From: Fidelibacterota bacterium
GTDB taxonomy: Bacteria; Pseudomonadota; Alphaproteobacteria; Rhodospirillales; Rhodospirillaceae
Direction of reading: 5' to 3'
DNA length: 64,000 bases
Assembly (NCBI GenBank): GCA_002712165.1
Contig: PASS01000077.1
Coordinates: forward strand, 1-64,000
Shown here: one piece after another, positions 31,757 to 39,990 of the stretch
Layout of the letters: each line of letters starts with the position of its first letter
How positions within the stretch are numbered: the stretch's first letter is position 1
Made by a program: the position numbers and the translations under genes
Notes under the pieces: generated by a model
Database searches by the model: none
The model's input: the letters and a program-made list of their open reading frames with translations, nothing else
What the model was told of the DNA's origin: nothing

Positions 31757-32416
31757 CTACGCCGAAGAAGAAGTCTCATCATCTTCTTTGTCCTCAGTTC
31801 CAGGCCGCTGACTAATTACTTTGTCAATCAGACCGAAAGACTGCGCATCCTCAGCGCTCATAAAATTATCACGGTCCATTGCTCTCTCAATATTTTTTAT
31901 CGATTGGCCTGTGTGAGTGACATAGATTTGATTCAAACGGCCTCTTAGCGAAAGTATCTCGCGCGCCTGGATTTCAATATCTGCAGCCTGCCCCTGAAAT
32001 CCACCTGATGGTTGATGAATCATGATTCGAGAATTCGGAAGCGCGTATCGTTTATCTTTAGTCCCAGCTGTTAAAAGCAAAGACCCCATTGAAGCAGCTA
32101 AGCCGATGCACATCGTAGACACATCACAACGTATATATTGCACTGTATCATAAATCGCGAGACCAGATGTAACGACACCGCCCGGTGAATTAATATAAAA
32201 CGATATATCCTTATTAGGATTCTCTGATTCTAGGAACAGGAGCTGAGCACAAACCAGAGAAGCAACAGCATCATTAACTGCTCCAGTCAGAAAGATAATG
32301 CGTTCCTTAAGTAGGCGAGAATAAATGTCATAGGCTCTCTCACCACGATTGGTTTGCTCCACTACCATTGGAACAAGTGTATTATTGTAGACTTCCAAGG
32401 AATCTCTATCTTTCAT
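31757..32416 (-). CDS. clpP: ATP-dependent Clp protease proteolytic subunit
   Basis: This is a 219-residue serine protease that forms the tetradecameric barrel of ClpXP. The N-terminus [30 protein letters not shown] is the axial loop region. The catalytic Ser is in [13 protein letters not shown], the catalytic His in [15 protein letters not shown] and the Asp in [15 protein letters not shown] short acidic tail ([12 protein letters not shown]) ends it. It follows tig at about 120 bases and precedes clpX, the usual order tig-clpP-clpX-lon. Confidence 0.97.
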   Translation of the reverse strand: MKDRDSLEVYNNTLVPMVVEQTNRGERAYDIYSRLLKERIIFLTGAVNDAVASLVCAQLLFLESENPNKDISFYINSPGGVVTSGLAIYDTVQYIRCDVSTMCIGLAASMGSLLLTAGTKDKRYALPNSRIMIHQPSGGFQGQAADIEIQAREILSLRGRLNQIYVTHTGQSIKNIERAMDRDNFMSAEDAQSFGLIDKVISQRPGTEDKEDDETSSSA

Positions 32417-32539
32417 ATGACACCTAAAGCAAACAGAATTAACTCAAGAACAACAGAACAGCTAGATTTAAATACGTGGGATACTGACTGTACAGTGAAA
32501 GGTGTACTCTAGTAGAACAACCTCGACTAACAGCCTACG

Positions 32540-33919
32540 CTACTTACTTTTCTTAGTTTTGCCATTTTTCGATGATTTTAGCATTTCTGCCGTGTCTGCC
32601 TCGTCAGGGTCGCTCAATAGCTCTTCCACACTCACCTGCTTATCAGTGACTTTCGCCGTAGACATGATGTGATCAACAACTTTATCTTCAAATATTGGGG
32701 CCCGAAGTGATTCAAGCGCTTGCTGATTATTTTGATAAAACTCCATGACGGCCGATTCTTGTCCGGGATAGCGAAGCGCCTCCTCTCTTACCGCACCCCC
32801 AAGGTCATCCGGTGATACTTCAATACCATTCTTTTGTCCTGCATCGGAAAGTAGCAAACCGAGACGAACACGGCGTTCCGCAATACCTCGATACTCAGCT
32901 TTGAGCTCCTCTTCGCTTTTCCCAGCGTCTTCTAGTTCTAGCTGACCAGCTTTGGCAGCCTCATCCATCTTATCCCAAATGGCCTTAAACTCTAAGTCCA
33001 CCATTCCTTTTGGGACATCAAAGGAATAGGATTCCGCCAAACGATCTAAAAGTTGGCGCTTCATCCTCAAACGCGATGCTTTATCATAATCTTCTTGTAG
33101 TAGATCCCTAGTGCGTGCCTTGAAGGCCTCTACATCGTCCATCCCCATACTTTTTGCTAGTTCATCATTAAGTTCTGGAAGAACGAGTTTGCATAGTTCT
33201 TTAATTTTAACCTCAAATTCTGCAGCTTTGCCCGCCAACTCAGAATTTTGGTAATCAGATGGGAAAGTAACTTTGATAGTAACTTTTTGCCCGGCCTTAC
33301 TGCCCTCTAATTGTTCCTCAAAGCCAGGAATAAATGTGCCAGATCCTAATTCTATGATCGCATCTTCAGCAGTACCACCATCAAAAACTTCACCATCAAT
33401 CTGCCCGACATAATCTGCTATAACGGCATCACCTTTTGCCGCAGGCCGGTCCTCTGAAATAGTTTCTGTGGTTCTTCGACTCTTTAGCAGACCCTCAAGC
33501 GTCTTACCAAATTCTTCGTCGGTCACTTTAGCAACTAATCGGGTTAGTTCTAGATCACTAAAATCGGGCGTCTCAATAGTTGGCAAAACTTCTAGCTGAA
33601 CAGAGAATTCTAAATTCTTACCTTCGTCGGACTGAATAAGGTCTACTTTTGGCTGCATCGCTGGCTGTAAGGCTTTTTCAGTCAAAGCCGCTTGGGTTGA
33701 CTCCTCAACTGTCTTTTCAATGACTTCACCTCGAATGGCCTGCCCAAAACGTTTGCGAAGAAGATTCATTGGGACCTTGCCAGGTCTAAAACCAGGCAAC
33801 CTCACCTGCTGACCAACTTCAGTCAGCCGGATCATAACTTTTTCTTCAATTTCGGCAGCCGTGACCACTACATTGAATTCGTGATCTAGCCCATCTGCGG
33901 TCTTATCAATTACTTGCAT
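32540..33919 (-). CDS. tig: Trigger factor
   Basis: This is a ribosome-bound peptidyl-prolyl isomerase and chaperone of about 459 residues. The N-terminal ribosome-docking motif is GFRPGKVPMNLLRKRFG (near residue 46). The FKBP-like PPIase domain runs from about 165 to 250 (GDAVIADYVGQIDGEVFDGG, GTFIPGFEEQLEG), and a long helical C-terminal arm domain follows. The start is set at MQVIDKTADGLDHEF (33919), where family alignment begins; the track start at 33979 adds 20 residues. tRNA-Leu lies about 115 bases upstream on the same strand. Confidence 0.95.
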   Translation of the reverse strand: MQVIDKTADGLDHEFNVVVTAAEIEEKVMIRLTEVGQQVRLPGFRPGKVPMNLLRKRFGQAIRGEVIEKTVEESTQAALTEKALQPAMQPKVDLIQSDEGKNLEFSVQLEVLPTIETPDFSDLELTRLVAKVTDEEFGKTLEGLLKSRRTTETISEDRPAAKGDAVIADYVGQIDGEVFDGGTAEDAIIELGSGTFIPGFEEQLEGSKAGQKVTIKVTFPSDYQNSELAGKAAEFEVKIKELCKLVLPELNDELAKSMGMDDVEAFKARTRDLLQEDYDKASRLRMKRQLLDRLAESYSFDVPKGMVDLEFKAIWDKMDEAAKAGQLELEDAGKSEEELKAEYRGIAERRVRLGLLLSDAGQKNGIEVSPDDLGGAVREEALRYPGQESAVMEFYQNNQQALESLRAPIFEDKVVDHIMSTAKVTDKQVSVEELLSDPDEADTAEMLKSSKNGKTKKSK

Positions 33920-34033
33920 AGAATACTCATGGTCCCTGCTGGGTGTTATTCTGATAACTCTATCTATCTCTGAAAGCACACAAATCTGTAGACTTGTATC
34001 TAACGCATAGCCCCGTAAAGCGTCTCAGCTTTG

Positions 34034-34117
34034 TGCGGGTGAAGGGACTTGAACCCCTACGTCCTTTCGGACACGAGGACCTAAACCTCGCGCGTCTACC
34101 AATTCCACCACACCCGC
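34034..34117 (-). tRNA. tRNA-Leu (anticodon TAG)
   Basis: The minus strand shows a class II tRNA with a long variable arm: acceptor GCGGGTG / CACCCGC, D-arm TGGTGGAATTGGTAGACGCG, anticodon arm CGAGGTTTAGGTCCTCG with anticodon TAG, variable arm TGTCCGAAAGGACG, and T-arm GGGGTTCAAGTCCC. The 3' end reads CA then CAA, so CCA is not encoded and must be added. It decodes CUA/CUG-type leucine codons. Confidence 0.95.
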
Positions 34118-34279
34118 TGAAGCCCAGAGCAAAGCTTGCGTACCCCACTATGACGGCTAACTATGATTTGCGCCTTAAAAAGGATGCGGTAGATAGCCAA
34201 TAACCACGCAGGTAATCAAGCCCTGTCACCACCAGAAGTCAGAAATTACTCAAGCTAATCAAACTTTCATCCCAAATAG

Positions 34280-35791
34280 TCAAAGAATTTCAAGCACCTT
34301 CGGCAATATCTCAGGAAGATCCTCTGCAATGAGTCCTTCTCCAGCTTCGGCCCCGGCCGCCCCATGCAGCCACGCAGCGGCCACCGCACCCTTCCAGGGA
34401 GACATCCCCTGAACTAAAAGGCCAAGTATCATTCCCGCAAGAACATCCCCAGAACCCGCCGTTGCAAGCCACGGCGGTGCATTACTGTTGATAGCTGCTT
34501 GCCCGTTGGGAGAAGAAACCACTGTATCTGCCCCCTTAAATACAACTACAGCGCCACTAAGCCGTGCAGCCTCGGTCGCTCTGCTTAGTTTATCTCCACC
34601 TTCACCAAACAGGAGTGTGAACTCCCCGCCATGGGGTGTAAGAACCACTGGAGCTGTGCGTCGGTGAATGGCCTCAAACAACTGATCCCTATCATCTTCA
34701 AAAGAGGTAAGTGCATCAGCATCCAGCACCACAGCCTTGTTGGTACCTAATATTTGAAGCACGCGCTCAGCTGTTTCTCCCCCGACACCACACCCAGGCC
34801 CAATCAGAATGCCATTCTGGCGGCAATCAGATAAAAGCTTGCTAAAATCTTCGTCACAGTAAATGGGCTTTACAAACGCTCCGGGCTCACTCACGGCGTA
34901 AATAGGAAGAGAGTCAGGCGGTACTGCAAGTGTTACTAAACCCGCTCCTGAACGACGTGCAGCTCTAGATGCAAGCCTTGATGCACCTGTCACTTGTCCA
35001 CCACCAACAATAATAGCATGTCCGCGCCTGTACTTATGATCATGCCAACCTGGTACCGGACGAGTCCAAAGCTCGGGTTCACTTGATGCTATATTAGGGA
35101 TAATCGAACTCAGGACAGAGCTCGGAATGCCAATGTCTACTACATTGAGTAAACCGCAAAGGTCTCGGCCAGGATAAAGCAAATGTCCTGGCTTTGGACG
35201 AAAAAATGTTACGGTATTGGTGCAGCGTGGCGCAGTACCCAACACCTTCCCACTGTCGCCATTCACTCCACTTGGAATATCCGCCGCTACACAAGTGAGT
35301 GACTCCTGGTTGATGTAGTCTACGATTTCTTTCGTAGGCCCTTCAAGCGGTCGACTTAATCCAGTTCCATATAAGCAATCAATCACAAGTGGCTGGTCTA
35401 GCATTACATCTATGTCTAACTGTAAAATCGGAAAACCACCACACAACCACCTTTCCATATTGATTGCTGCATCACCCCTGACCTGATTGATGTCGACATT
35501 TAGTAACACAGATACATCCCAGCCAGCTTCTGCTAAGCGCCGAGCAACAACAAAACCATCCCCACCATTGTTGCCAGGGCCACACAAAACAACAACCCTG
35601 CGGGGTGGCCATTTTTCCTGAACTAATTTAGCTATTGCCACACCAGCGGATTCCATGAGGTCAACACTAGAAATGCCCATGTTAATTGCCGCCTTATCAG
35701 CAGCGTAAGTCTGCGCGACACTCAATATCGCACAGGAATCAGGAATAGACTCGCGGGCGAAGTATCTATTGCTATTTGATATTTTGGCCAT
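34280..35791 (-). CDS. nnrD: Bifunctional NAD(P)H-hydrate epimerase and dehydratase
   Basis: This 503-residue enzyme repairs hydrated NADH/NADPH. The N-terminal YjeF-N epimerase domain (about residues 20-225) has VVLCGPGNNGGDGFVVARRL and IPSGVNGDSG. The C-terminal ribokinase-like dehydratase domain (about 235-500) has GHAIIVGGG, VLTPHGGEFTLLFG and the ATP-site end WLATAGSGDVLAGMILGLL. Both domains look intact. The symbol nnr/nnrD is used for the fused form. It is divergent from dadA, with 146 bases between the starts, where I could not fix promoters. Confidence 0.95.
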   Translation of the reverse strand: MAKISNSNRYFARESIPDSCAILSVAQTYAADKAAINMGISSVDLMESAGVAIAKLVQEKWPPRRVVVLCGPGNNGGDGFVVARRLAEAGWDVSVLLNVDINQVRGDAAINMERWLCGGFPILQLDIDVMLDQPLVIDCLYGTGLSRPLEGPTKEIVDYINQESLTCVAADIPSGVNGDSGKVLGTAPRCTNTVTFFRPKPGHLLYPGRDLCGLLNVVDIGIPSSVLSSIIPNIASSEPELWTRPVPGWHDHKYRRGHAIIVGGGQVTGASRLASRAARRSGAGLVTLAVPPDSLPIYAVSEPGAFVKPIYCDEDFSKLLSDCRQNGILIGPGCGVGGETAERVLQILGTNKAVVLDADALTSFEDDRDQLFEAIHRRTAPVVLTPHGGEFTLLFGEGGDKLSRATEAARLSGAVVVFKGADTVVSSPNGQAAINSNAPPWLATAGSGDVLAGMILGLLVQGMSPWKGAVAAAWLHGAAGAEAGEGLIAEDLPEILPKVLEIL

Positions 35792-35937
35792 AGCTGCTAC
35801 CTGCTGATTTAGTTTCGTAAAGTTTTAATGCAGGGCTTTTTCCCCACATAACCAATGGTCTATACCTTGCGGCATCGTGATATAGCTCAACAAGCGAATT
35901 TATTGGGTGCTATGGCAAATACTCGAGCACAATTGCA

Positions 35938-37203
35938 ATGAAAATATTGGTACTAGGTGCCGGCGTGGTGGGTACTACCACAGCCTACTTTTTAGCTAAA
36001 GACGGACACGAGGTAACCGTGCTTGATCGTCAGACTGGTCCGGGCCTAGAAACTAGTTTTGCTAATGGTGGCCAAATATCGGCTGGCCACGCTAAGCCAT
36101 GGGCCGAACCGAGAATGCCACTGCAGGCTTTACTATGGACTTTTCAAGCTGACGCTCCACTTCTATTTCGCCCCTGGCGGTGGGATCCGTCACTGTGGTC
36201 ATGGGGTTTAAAATTTTTGCGCAACTGTACCAACGAGCGAACGCGAATAAATATGGACCGTACACTGCGTGTCGCACTTTACAGCCGGTCTGTCCTCAAA
36301 GCACTGAGACAGCACACGCGAGTGAAATATAATCAGACTACAAAAGGTATATTGCATATTTACCGAACGGGAGAAGAATTCAAGCGCGGTCGTGCCGCAG
36401 CCGAGAAGCTATCGGCGTTAGGTTTGCCGCAAGATATTTTAACTGTGAATGACTGCGTCAAATTAGAGCCTGCTCTAAATCACGCTGCCAGTATAGACCT
36501 TGCCGGTGGTATTTTAAGTAATGACGATGAGAGCGGCGATGCACATCTTTTTACTAAAGAGATAGCAAAATTAGCAGTCGAACTTGGAGTTGAATTTCGC
36601 TTTGATAGCACCATTGAAAATCTCAAAACCTCGGGGCAGCGCATTTCAGGGATCATTACAAATCAAGGTCAACTGGCCGCAGATGCGTTCGTACTAGCCC
36701 TGGGAAGCTACACTCCGCATCTTACAGAACCGCTCGGGCTCAAGCTCCCAATATACCCAGCCAAAGGCTATTCAATAAGTATCGAACTAAAGAATCCCGA
36801 TAACGCCCCAACTATAAGCGTTACAGATGAGAACCGCTTTATGGTCTTCTCGCGCCTTGGTAACGTACTACGAGTGGCGGGCACAGCTGAACTGGCCGGA
36901 TGGGATTCAGCTTTAAGAGAGGTCCGCGTAGAAGCGTTAAAGCGAAATGCACAGTATCTATTTCCCGATGCATCTTCATATGCAGACCTAAGCCCATGGT
37001 GTGGATTGAGAGCAGCAACCCCTGATTCTGTTCCCATCTTGGGCGAAACACCATATGAAAATCTCTTTCTCAATACTGGACACGGTACTTTAGGGTGGAC
37101 AATGGCATGTGGCTCAGCAAGAGTTATTGCAGACTTGATTTCTGGCCGTGAGCCTGAGATTGACTTATCCGGGCTCACTATTAAAAGATTTGCAAGCTCC
37201 TAA
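35938..37203 (+). CDS. dadA: D-amino-acid dehydrogenase, small (FAD) subunit family
   Basis: This 421-residue FAD-dependent oxidoreductase of the DAO family oxidises D-amino acids, such as D-alanine, to 2-oxo acids and ammonia and passes electrons to the respiratory chain. The dinucleotide fold is at the start (LGAGVVGTTTAYFLAKDGHEVTVLDR), and NGGQISAGHAKPWAEP, DESGDAHLFTKEIA and the C-terminal FAD motif LFLNTGHGTLGWTMACGSA are those of DadA. The family normally feeds the quinone pool, which matches the respiratory setting but proves nothing. It is the first plus-strand gene of the window; alanine racemase dadX is not nearby. No clear ribosome site precedes the ATG. Confidence 0.9.
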   Translation: MKILVLGAGVVGTTTAYFLAKDGHEVTVLDRQTGPGLETSFANGGQISAGHAKPWAEPRMPLQALLWTFQADAPLLFRPWRWDPSLWSWGLKFLRNCTNERTRINMDRTLRVALYSRSVLKALRQHTRVKYNQTTKGILHIYRTGEEFKRGRAAAEKLSALGLPQDILTVNDCVKLEPALNHAASIDLAGGILSNDDESGDAHLFTKEIAKLAVELGVEFRFDSTIENLKTSGQRISGIITNQGQLAADAFVLALGSYTPHLTEPLGLKLPIYPAKGYSISIELKNPDNAPTISVTDENRFMVFSRLGNVLRVAGTAELAGWDSALREVRVEALKRNAQYLFPDASSYADLSPWCGLRAATPDSVPILGETPYENLFLNTGHGTLGWTMACGSARVIADLISGREPEIDLSGLTIKRFASS

Positions 37204-37208
37204 TACTG

Positions 37209-37424
37209 TTAAACTTTTAGCTCTGGCCTAGCTGCACCGTATCCGCAGTCACATTTATCTGAAGGTTTAGAGAGCCTCGCTACTAATGGTGAGCCCTTAG
37301 ATTTTGGACTACTGGGTTCCCAAAGAAATTCAGCACCACATTTCCCACATGATTGTTCAGCCAACAGATTGAGAGCGGAGTCTTTTTTCTCCATGCCTGC
37401 ACGTGACTGAATTTTCTTAGACAT
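37209..37424 (-). CDS. Small Cys-rich protein, possible zinc ribbon
   Basis: This 71-residue protein has the Cys pairs CGKCGAEF and KCDCGYG, about 37 residues apart, giving a four- to five-Cys pattern like a small zinc ribbon. The N-terminus is basic (MSKKIQSRAG) and the rest is low in hydrophobic residues. I do not recognise a family. It is convergent with dadA (five bases between stops), and its start codon shares a base with the start proposed for the plus-strand 163-residue ORF, so one of the two starts may be wrong. An overlapping ORF in another frame (37283-37471) lacks the Cys pattern and is treated as a shadow. Confidence 0.55.
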   Translation of the reverse strand: MSKKIQSRAGMEKKDSALNLLAEQSCGKCGAEFLWEPSSPKSKGSPLVARLSKPSDKCDCGYGAARPELKV

Positions 37425-37915
37425 TGCCTAAGACCTCGCGCTTTTTGTGGACTAAGGTTATTATAGCGCAATTCTCTGTAACTTTCCCCTTATTTGGGTC
37501 ATTAAAATTGATTTTTGGTCTCGATTTTCTCGGATTTGGTAGTAAACGGCGATCGGCATTACAACTACTAGACAAAACCTTGGATGAACTTAAGGTCAAT
37601 CCCGCATACCTTGATAACGGACTAAAATACGTTATTTACAAATGGGTGATCGAGGAAGAAAAGCAAGCTGGTAGCTCTAAAGATACCATCGACTACAAAA
37701 TCCGTGAAGCAGCAGCTCTTTTATCTTTTTGCATTATTGGGGCTGAAGAAACTGAAAGACTATGGGGTCTTGAGGCCCGCTCATCCAGAGAGCTTCGACT
37801 GAATGCCGTACTTGAGCACAATAAAAACGACACCATAGATGCGAATCTTATAAAACTTGTCCTAGCAAAGGGTCTTGCCGCTCCTGATATTCGCATGCGT
37901 GTTGAACTAGATTAG
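37424..37915 (+). CDS. Unrecognised 163-residue protein
   Basis: The frame opens with a TTG (37424) and has no visible ribosome site, so the true start may lie further in. After a hydrophobic stretch (about residues 10-37, IIAQFSVTFPLFGSLKLIFGLDFLG) that could be one membrane helix, the body is helical and charged: LLDKTLDELKVNPAYLDNGLKYVIYKWVIEEEKQ and ETERLWGLEARSSRELRLNAVLEHNKNDT. No known motif is seen. It ends seven bases before the stop of the next, convergent ORF. The plus orientation and the lack of a family suggest an accessory gene; low confidence that it is expressed as drawn. Confidence 0.55.
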   Translation: MPKTSRFLWTKVIIAQFSVTFPLFGSLKLIFGLDFLGFGSKRRSALQLLDKTLDELKVNPAYLDNGLKYVIYKWVIEEEKQAGSSKDTIDYKIREAAALLSFCIIGAEETERLWGLEARSSRELRLNAVLEHNKNDTIDANLIKLVLAKGLAAPDIRMRVELD

Positions 37916-37921
37916 TTTTAC

Positions 37922-38581
37922 CTACTCGGGAGCGCGCTCCACAAGTTTTGAATCACACCCAAAGGCGAGTGCACGACATTCAACTGCCATATCTCCACCT
38001 TTAACTTCTTTCGGCATGCCCATTACTACCGACGGTGTATATTCGTAAAGTCTAAAGATTATTTGTGGAAGCCATTGTTCTTGATTAGGTTTGCTTTTTC
38101 CAGTCGTCTCATAACTTACGCGATCAGCAAAAAAATGAGCGGGCCCACCCCCAGCCGAAGGTTTTCCTACTATAACAGCAAGTGGGTAACCCGGATGTTC
38201 CAAGTATTCTGTACCCGGCCTAATCGTAATACCGCCATCTCCAGTTTTTCGCGTAATTAGTACAACACGCGGCATGGACCCAGCCTCAGCATCACCACGA
38301 AATTTTTCACGCACTGATGCGGCCGCTATCCAGCGTACATTTTCCCTAAAGAAGCCTTTAGCGTGAGGCTTAGTGAAGTAGCGAGCTAAAAAATCATAAG
38401 CCACAGTGCGGCGTTGATCTAAATCATTAACATCTAGAGACGCATATTTCACCGCAGGTAAAAGAAAATGGTCCGCCGCGTAGTCAAAATCCTCTGGAGA
38501 GAGATATGTAAAACCAAACCCTTCTCCGCTATCTACTTCCACTAGAATAATATCAGGATGCCGACGTCCACCTTCAACCAC
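37922..38581 (-). CDS. Unrecognised protein of about 219 residues
   Basis: The track start is a TTG at 38596; I prefer the GTG at 38581 with GGGGGAG about five bases before it. Readable stretches are HPDIILVEVDSGEGFGFTYLS, FRENVRWIAAASVREKFRGD, MPRVVLITRKTGDGGITIRPG and YPLAVIVGKPSAGGGPAHFFAD. The first recalls the opening strand of enolase-superfamily domains (a VEV-D-GxxG pattern), but catalytic residues cannot be placed, so no function is claimed. No signal peptide or membrane helix is seen. It could be a shortened piece of a longer protein; what it lost would be N-terminal. Confidence 0.55.
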   Translation of the reverse strand: MVEGGRRHPDIILVEVDSGEGFGFTYLSPEDFDYAADHFLLPAVKYASLDVNDLDQRRTVAYDFLARYFTKPHAKGFFRENVRWIAAASVREKFRGDAEAGSMPRVVLITRKTGDGGITIRPGTEYLEHPGYPLAVIVGKPSAGGGPAHFFADRVSYETTGKSKPNQEQWLPQIIFRLYEYTPSVVMGMPKEVKGGDMAVECRALAFGCDSKLVERAPE

Positions 38582-38671
38582 TGAAGCTCCCCCCAAATAT
38601 CACAATACTGGCTCAGAAGCATAAATATGTAGCACTTTCAATTACTTGCGTCAATTAATCGAACTACTCTG

Positions 38672-38688
38672 TTGTTAAGTAACAATTA
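38672..38688. repeat. Inverted repeat at the aminotransferase 3' end
   Basis: TTGTTA-AG-TAACAA followed by TTA. The last three bases form the stop codon of the aminotransferase gene on the minus strand. Its right half, AGTAACAATTA (38678-38688), recurs in the same orientation at 39949-39959 beyond the other end of that gene. Confidence 0.6.
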
Positions 38689-39825
38689 CGTTTTTAGAAA
38701 ATATTGTCTAGCCGCCTCGGCAAAGATATCCATCTCCTCCAAACGGCCAATACTAACTCGCACCCAATTCTCATGAAAGTCAGTCTTTGGTGCTACTAAG
38801 ATATTGTGCTTCAACATATGACGATGAAATTTGACAGATGGTCGGCCTGAATCAAATAAAATAAAATTTCCTTGTGTCGGTATGTACCTTAGACCCATAT
38901 CATTGAGCACACCATAAGCTACATCAATTCCTGCACGTACCATTTTACGACTATAGGATAAGAATTTTTGATCCTCGTAGCTGGCTAATGCAGCGATCAA
39001 GCCTAAACGATTTGGATTCGAAATTCTCCTCTGTTCAAGCCGATTAATCACATCTGCTCTACCTAGACCATAGCCAATTCTCAATCCAGCCATACCATAG
39101 GCCTTAGAGAACGTCCTTGAGACTATAACATTCATACCCGATTTGATCTGATCGACCATTGAACTAAGACGTGGGTTCTCTGTAAAATCTATGTAAGCTT
39201 CATCCACAAAAACAGGCACATGCGGCGAAATAAAATCAATGAAGCCACGTAGGTCATCTGAATTCAAAGAATTCCCGGTGGGATTGTTGGGATTACAAAC
39301 ATATACGACGCCTGTGAGATCACTGATGCGCTCCTCCATCGCCGATAAATCAATGCCCATATCAGAATTAAGGCGCACAGCTTCAACTGTACCACCATTT
39401 CTAACAGCATAGTCAGGCAACATCGTAAAAGTCGGATAACCGCAAACAACTTCTTTACCACCACCAAGAACAAGACCCGCGATTTTAAGAAGTTCACCGG
39501 AACCCTCAGTAACAATAACATTATCCGGTCGAAGCCCCTCATGGTTAGCGATCATTTCACGCAGTAAACGTACTTCCTTATAGCCATACATCCAACTCGC
39601 ATTGATTGCAGAGCTAATAGCCTGTTTAGCACTTTCTGGTGGTCCGTAAGGGTTTTCATTAAAAATCAAGCGAACTAATTCAGGTTTAGTTAGAACATCA
39701 TCGAAACGAATCGATTCTGCAGCACCCTTAGTGTGTTGATAACCTGCTAAGCCTCCAATGGCCAAACCCATAGCCAGCCCACCAGAGCAGCCCATAATTT
39801 CCCGGCGGGAGATTGATAGTGTCAT
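38686..39825 (-). CDS. Tat-tagged PLP aminotransferase, histidinol-phosphate type
   Basis: This 379-residue fold-type I aminotransferase resembles HisC: FNENPYGPPESAKQAI (substrate Asn), VTEGSGELLKIAGLVLGGG, YVCNPNNPTGNSL, FVDEAYIDFTE, and the PLP Lys in VSRTFSKAYGMAGLRIGYG. Residues 1-33 are a twin-arginine leader (SISRREIMGCSGGLAMGLAIGGLAGYQ), with a Cys in the hydrophobic part that could even be a lipobox variant, so it would act in the periplasm or on the membrane. Exported relatives exist in other Proteobacteria, but the substrate is unknown; a role in histidine synthesis is unlikely. The flanking repeats and lack of linked genes suggest an independently acquired gene. Confidence 0.85.
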   Translation of the reverse strand: MTLSISRREIMGCSGGLAMGLAIGGLAGYQHTKGAAESIRFDDVLTKPELVRLIFNENPYGPPESAKQAISSAINASWMYGYKEVRLLREMIANHEGLRPDNVIVTEGSGELLKIAGLVLGGGKEVVCGYPTFTMLPDYAVRNGGTVEAVRLNSDMGIDLSAMEERISDLTGVVYVCNPNNPTGNSLNSDDLRGFIDFISPHVPVFVDEAYIDFTENPRLSSMVDQIKSGMNVIVSRTFSKAYGMAGLRIGYGLGRADVINRLEQRRISNPNRLGLIAALASYEDQKFLSYSRKMVRAGIDVAYGVLNDMGLRYIPTQGNFILFDSGRPSVKFHRHMLKHNILVAPKTDFHENWVRVSIGRLEEMDIFAEAARQYFLKT

Positions 39826-39891
39826 ATACGATACTCCTATAGCGTTATTCTAGCATTAGGATTAATGGATAACATCAGACCCTCGACCATG

Positions 39892-39921
39892 TTGATCAAG
39901 GGATTAATATCTCAAAATAAT
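39892..39921 (+). promoter_or_regulatory. Possible rluD promoter
   Basis: TTGATC, 18 bases, AATAAT (five of six for -10). The -10 overlaps the left end of the large inverted repeat at 39918-39959, so transcription would start inside the left arm and the repeat would form a 5' hairpin or an operator. Confidence 0.35.
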
Positions 39922-39959
39922 TGTTACTATGGTGTGCGCAGCCACAATAGTAACAATTA
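39918..39959. repeat. 17-base-arm inverted repeat between the aminotransferase and rluD
   Basis: TAATTGTTACTATGGTG, eight bases, then CACAATAGTAACAATTA. The arms pair at 16 of 17 positions. It lies 93 bases before the aminotransferase start (minus) and 31 bases before the rluD start (plus), between two divergent genes, so it is not a terminator for either by position. Confidence 0.85.
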
Positions 39960-39990
39960 AGAATCATTATTTAGAAAATTTAGCCCGGCA

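Noticed and set aside
33994-34203. 69-residue plus-strand ORF across tRNA-Leu
   Set aside because: It is the antisense of a tRNA gene.
37283-37471. 62-residue minus-strand ORF
   Set aside because: It overlaps the Cys-rich ORF in another frame, lacks the Cys pattern and shows no features of its own.
38641-38700. TTGTTAAGTAACAA plus T-run as a terminator
   Set aside because: The T-run is on the plus strand, where no gene ends here, and the stem is only six AT-rich pairs; the minus-strand gene's stop lies inside it.
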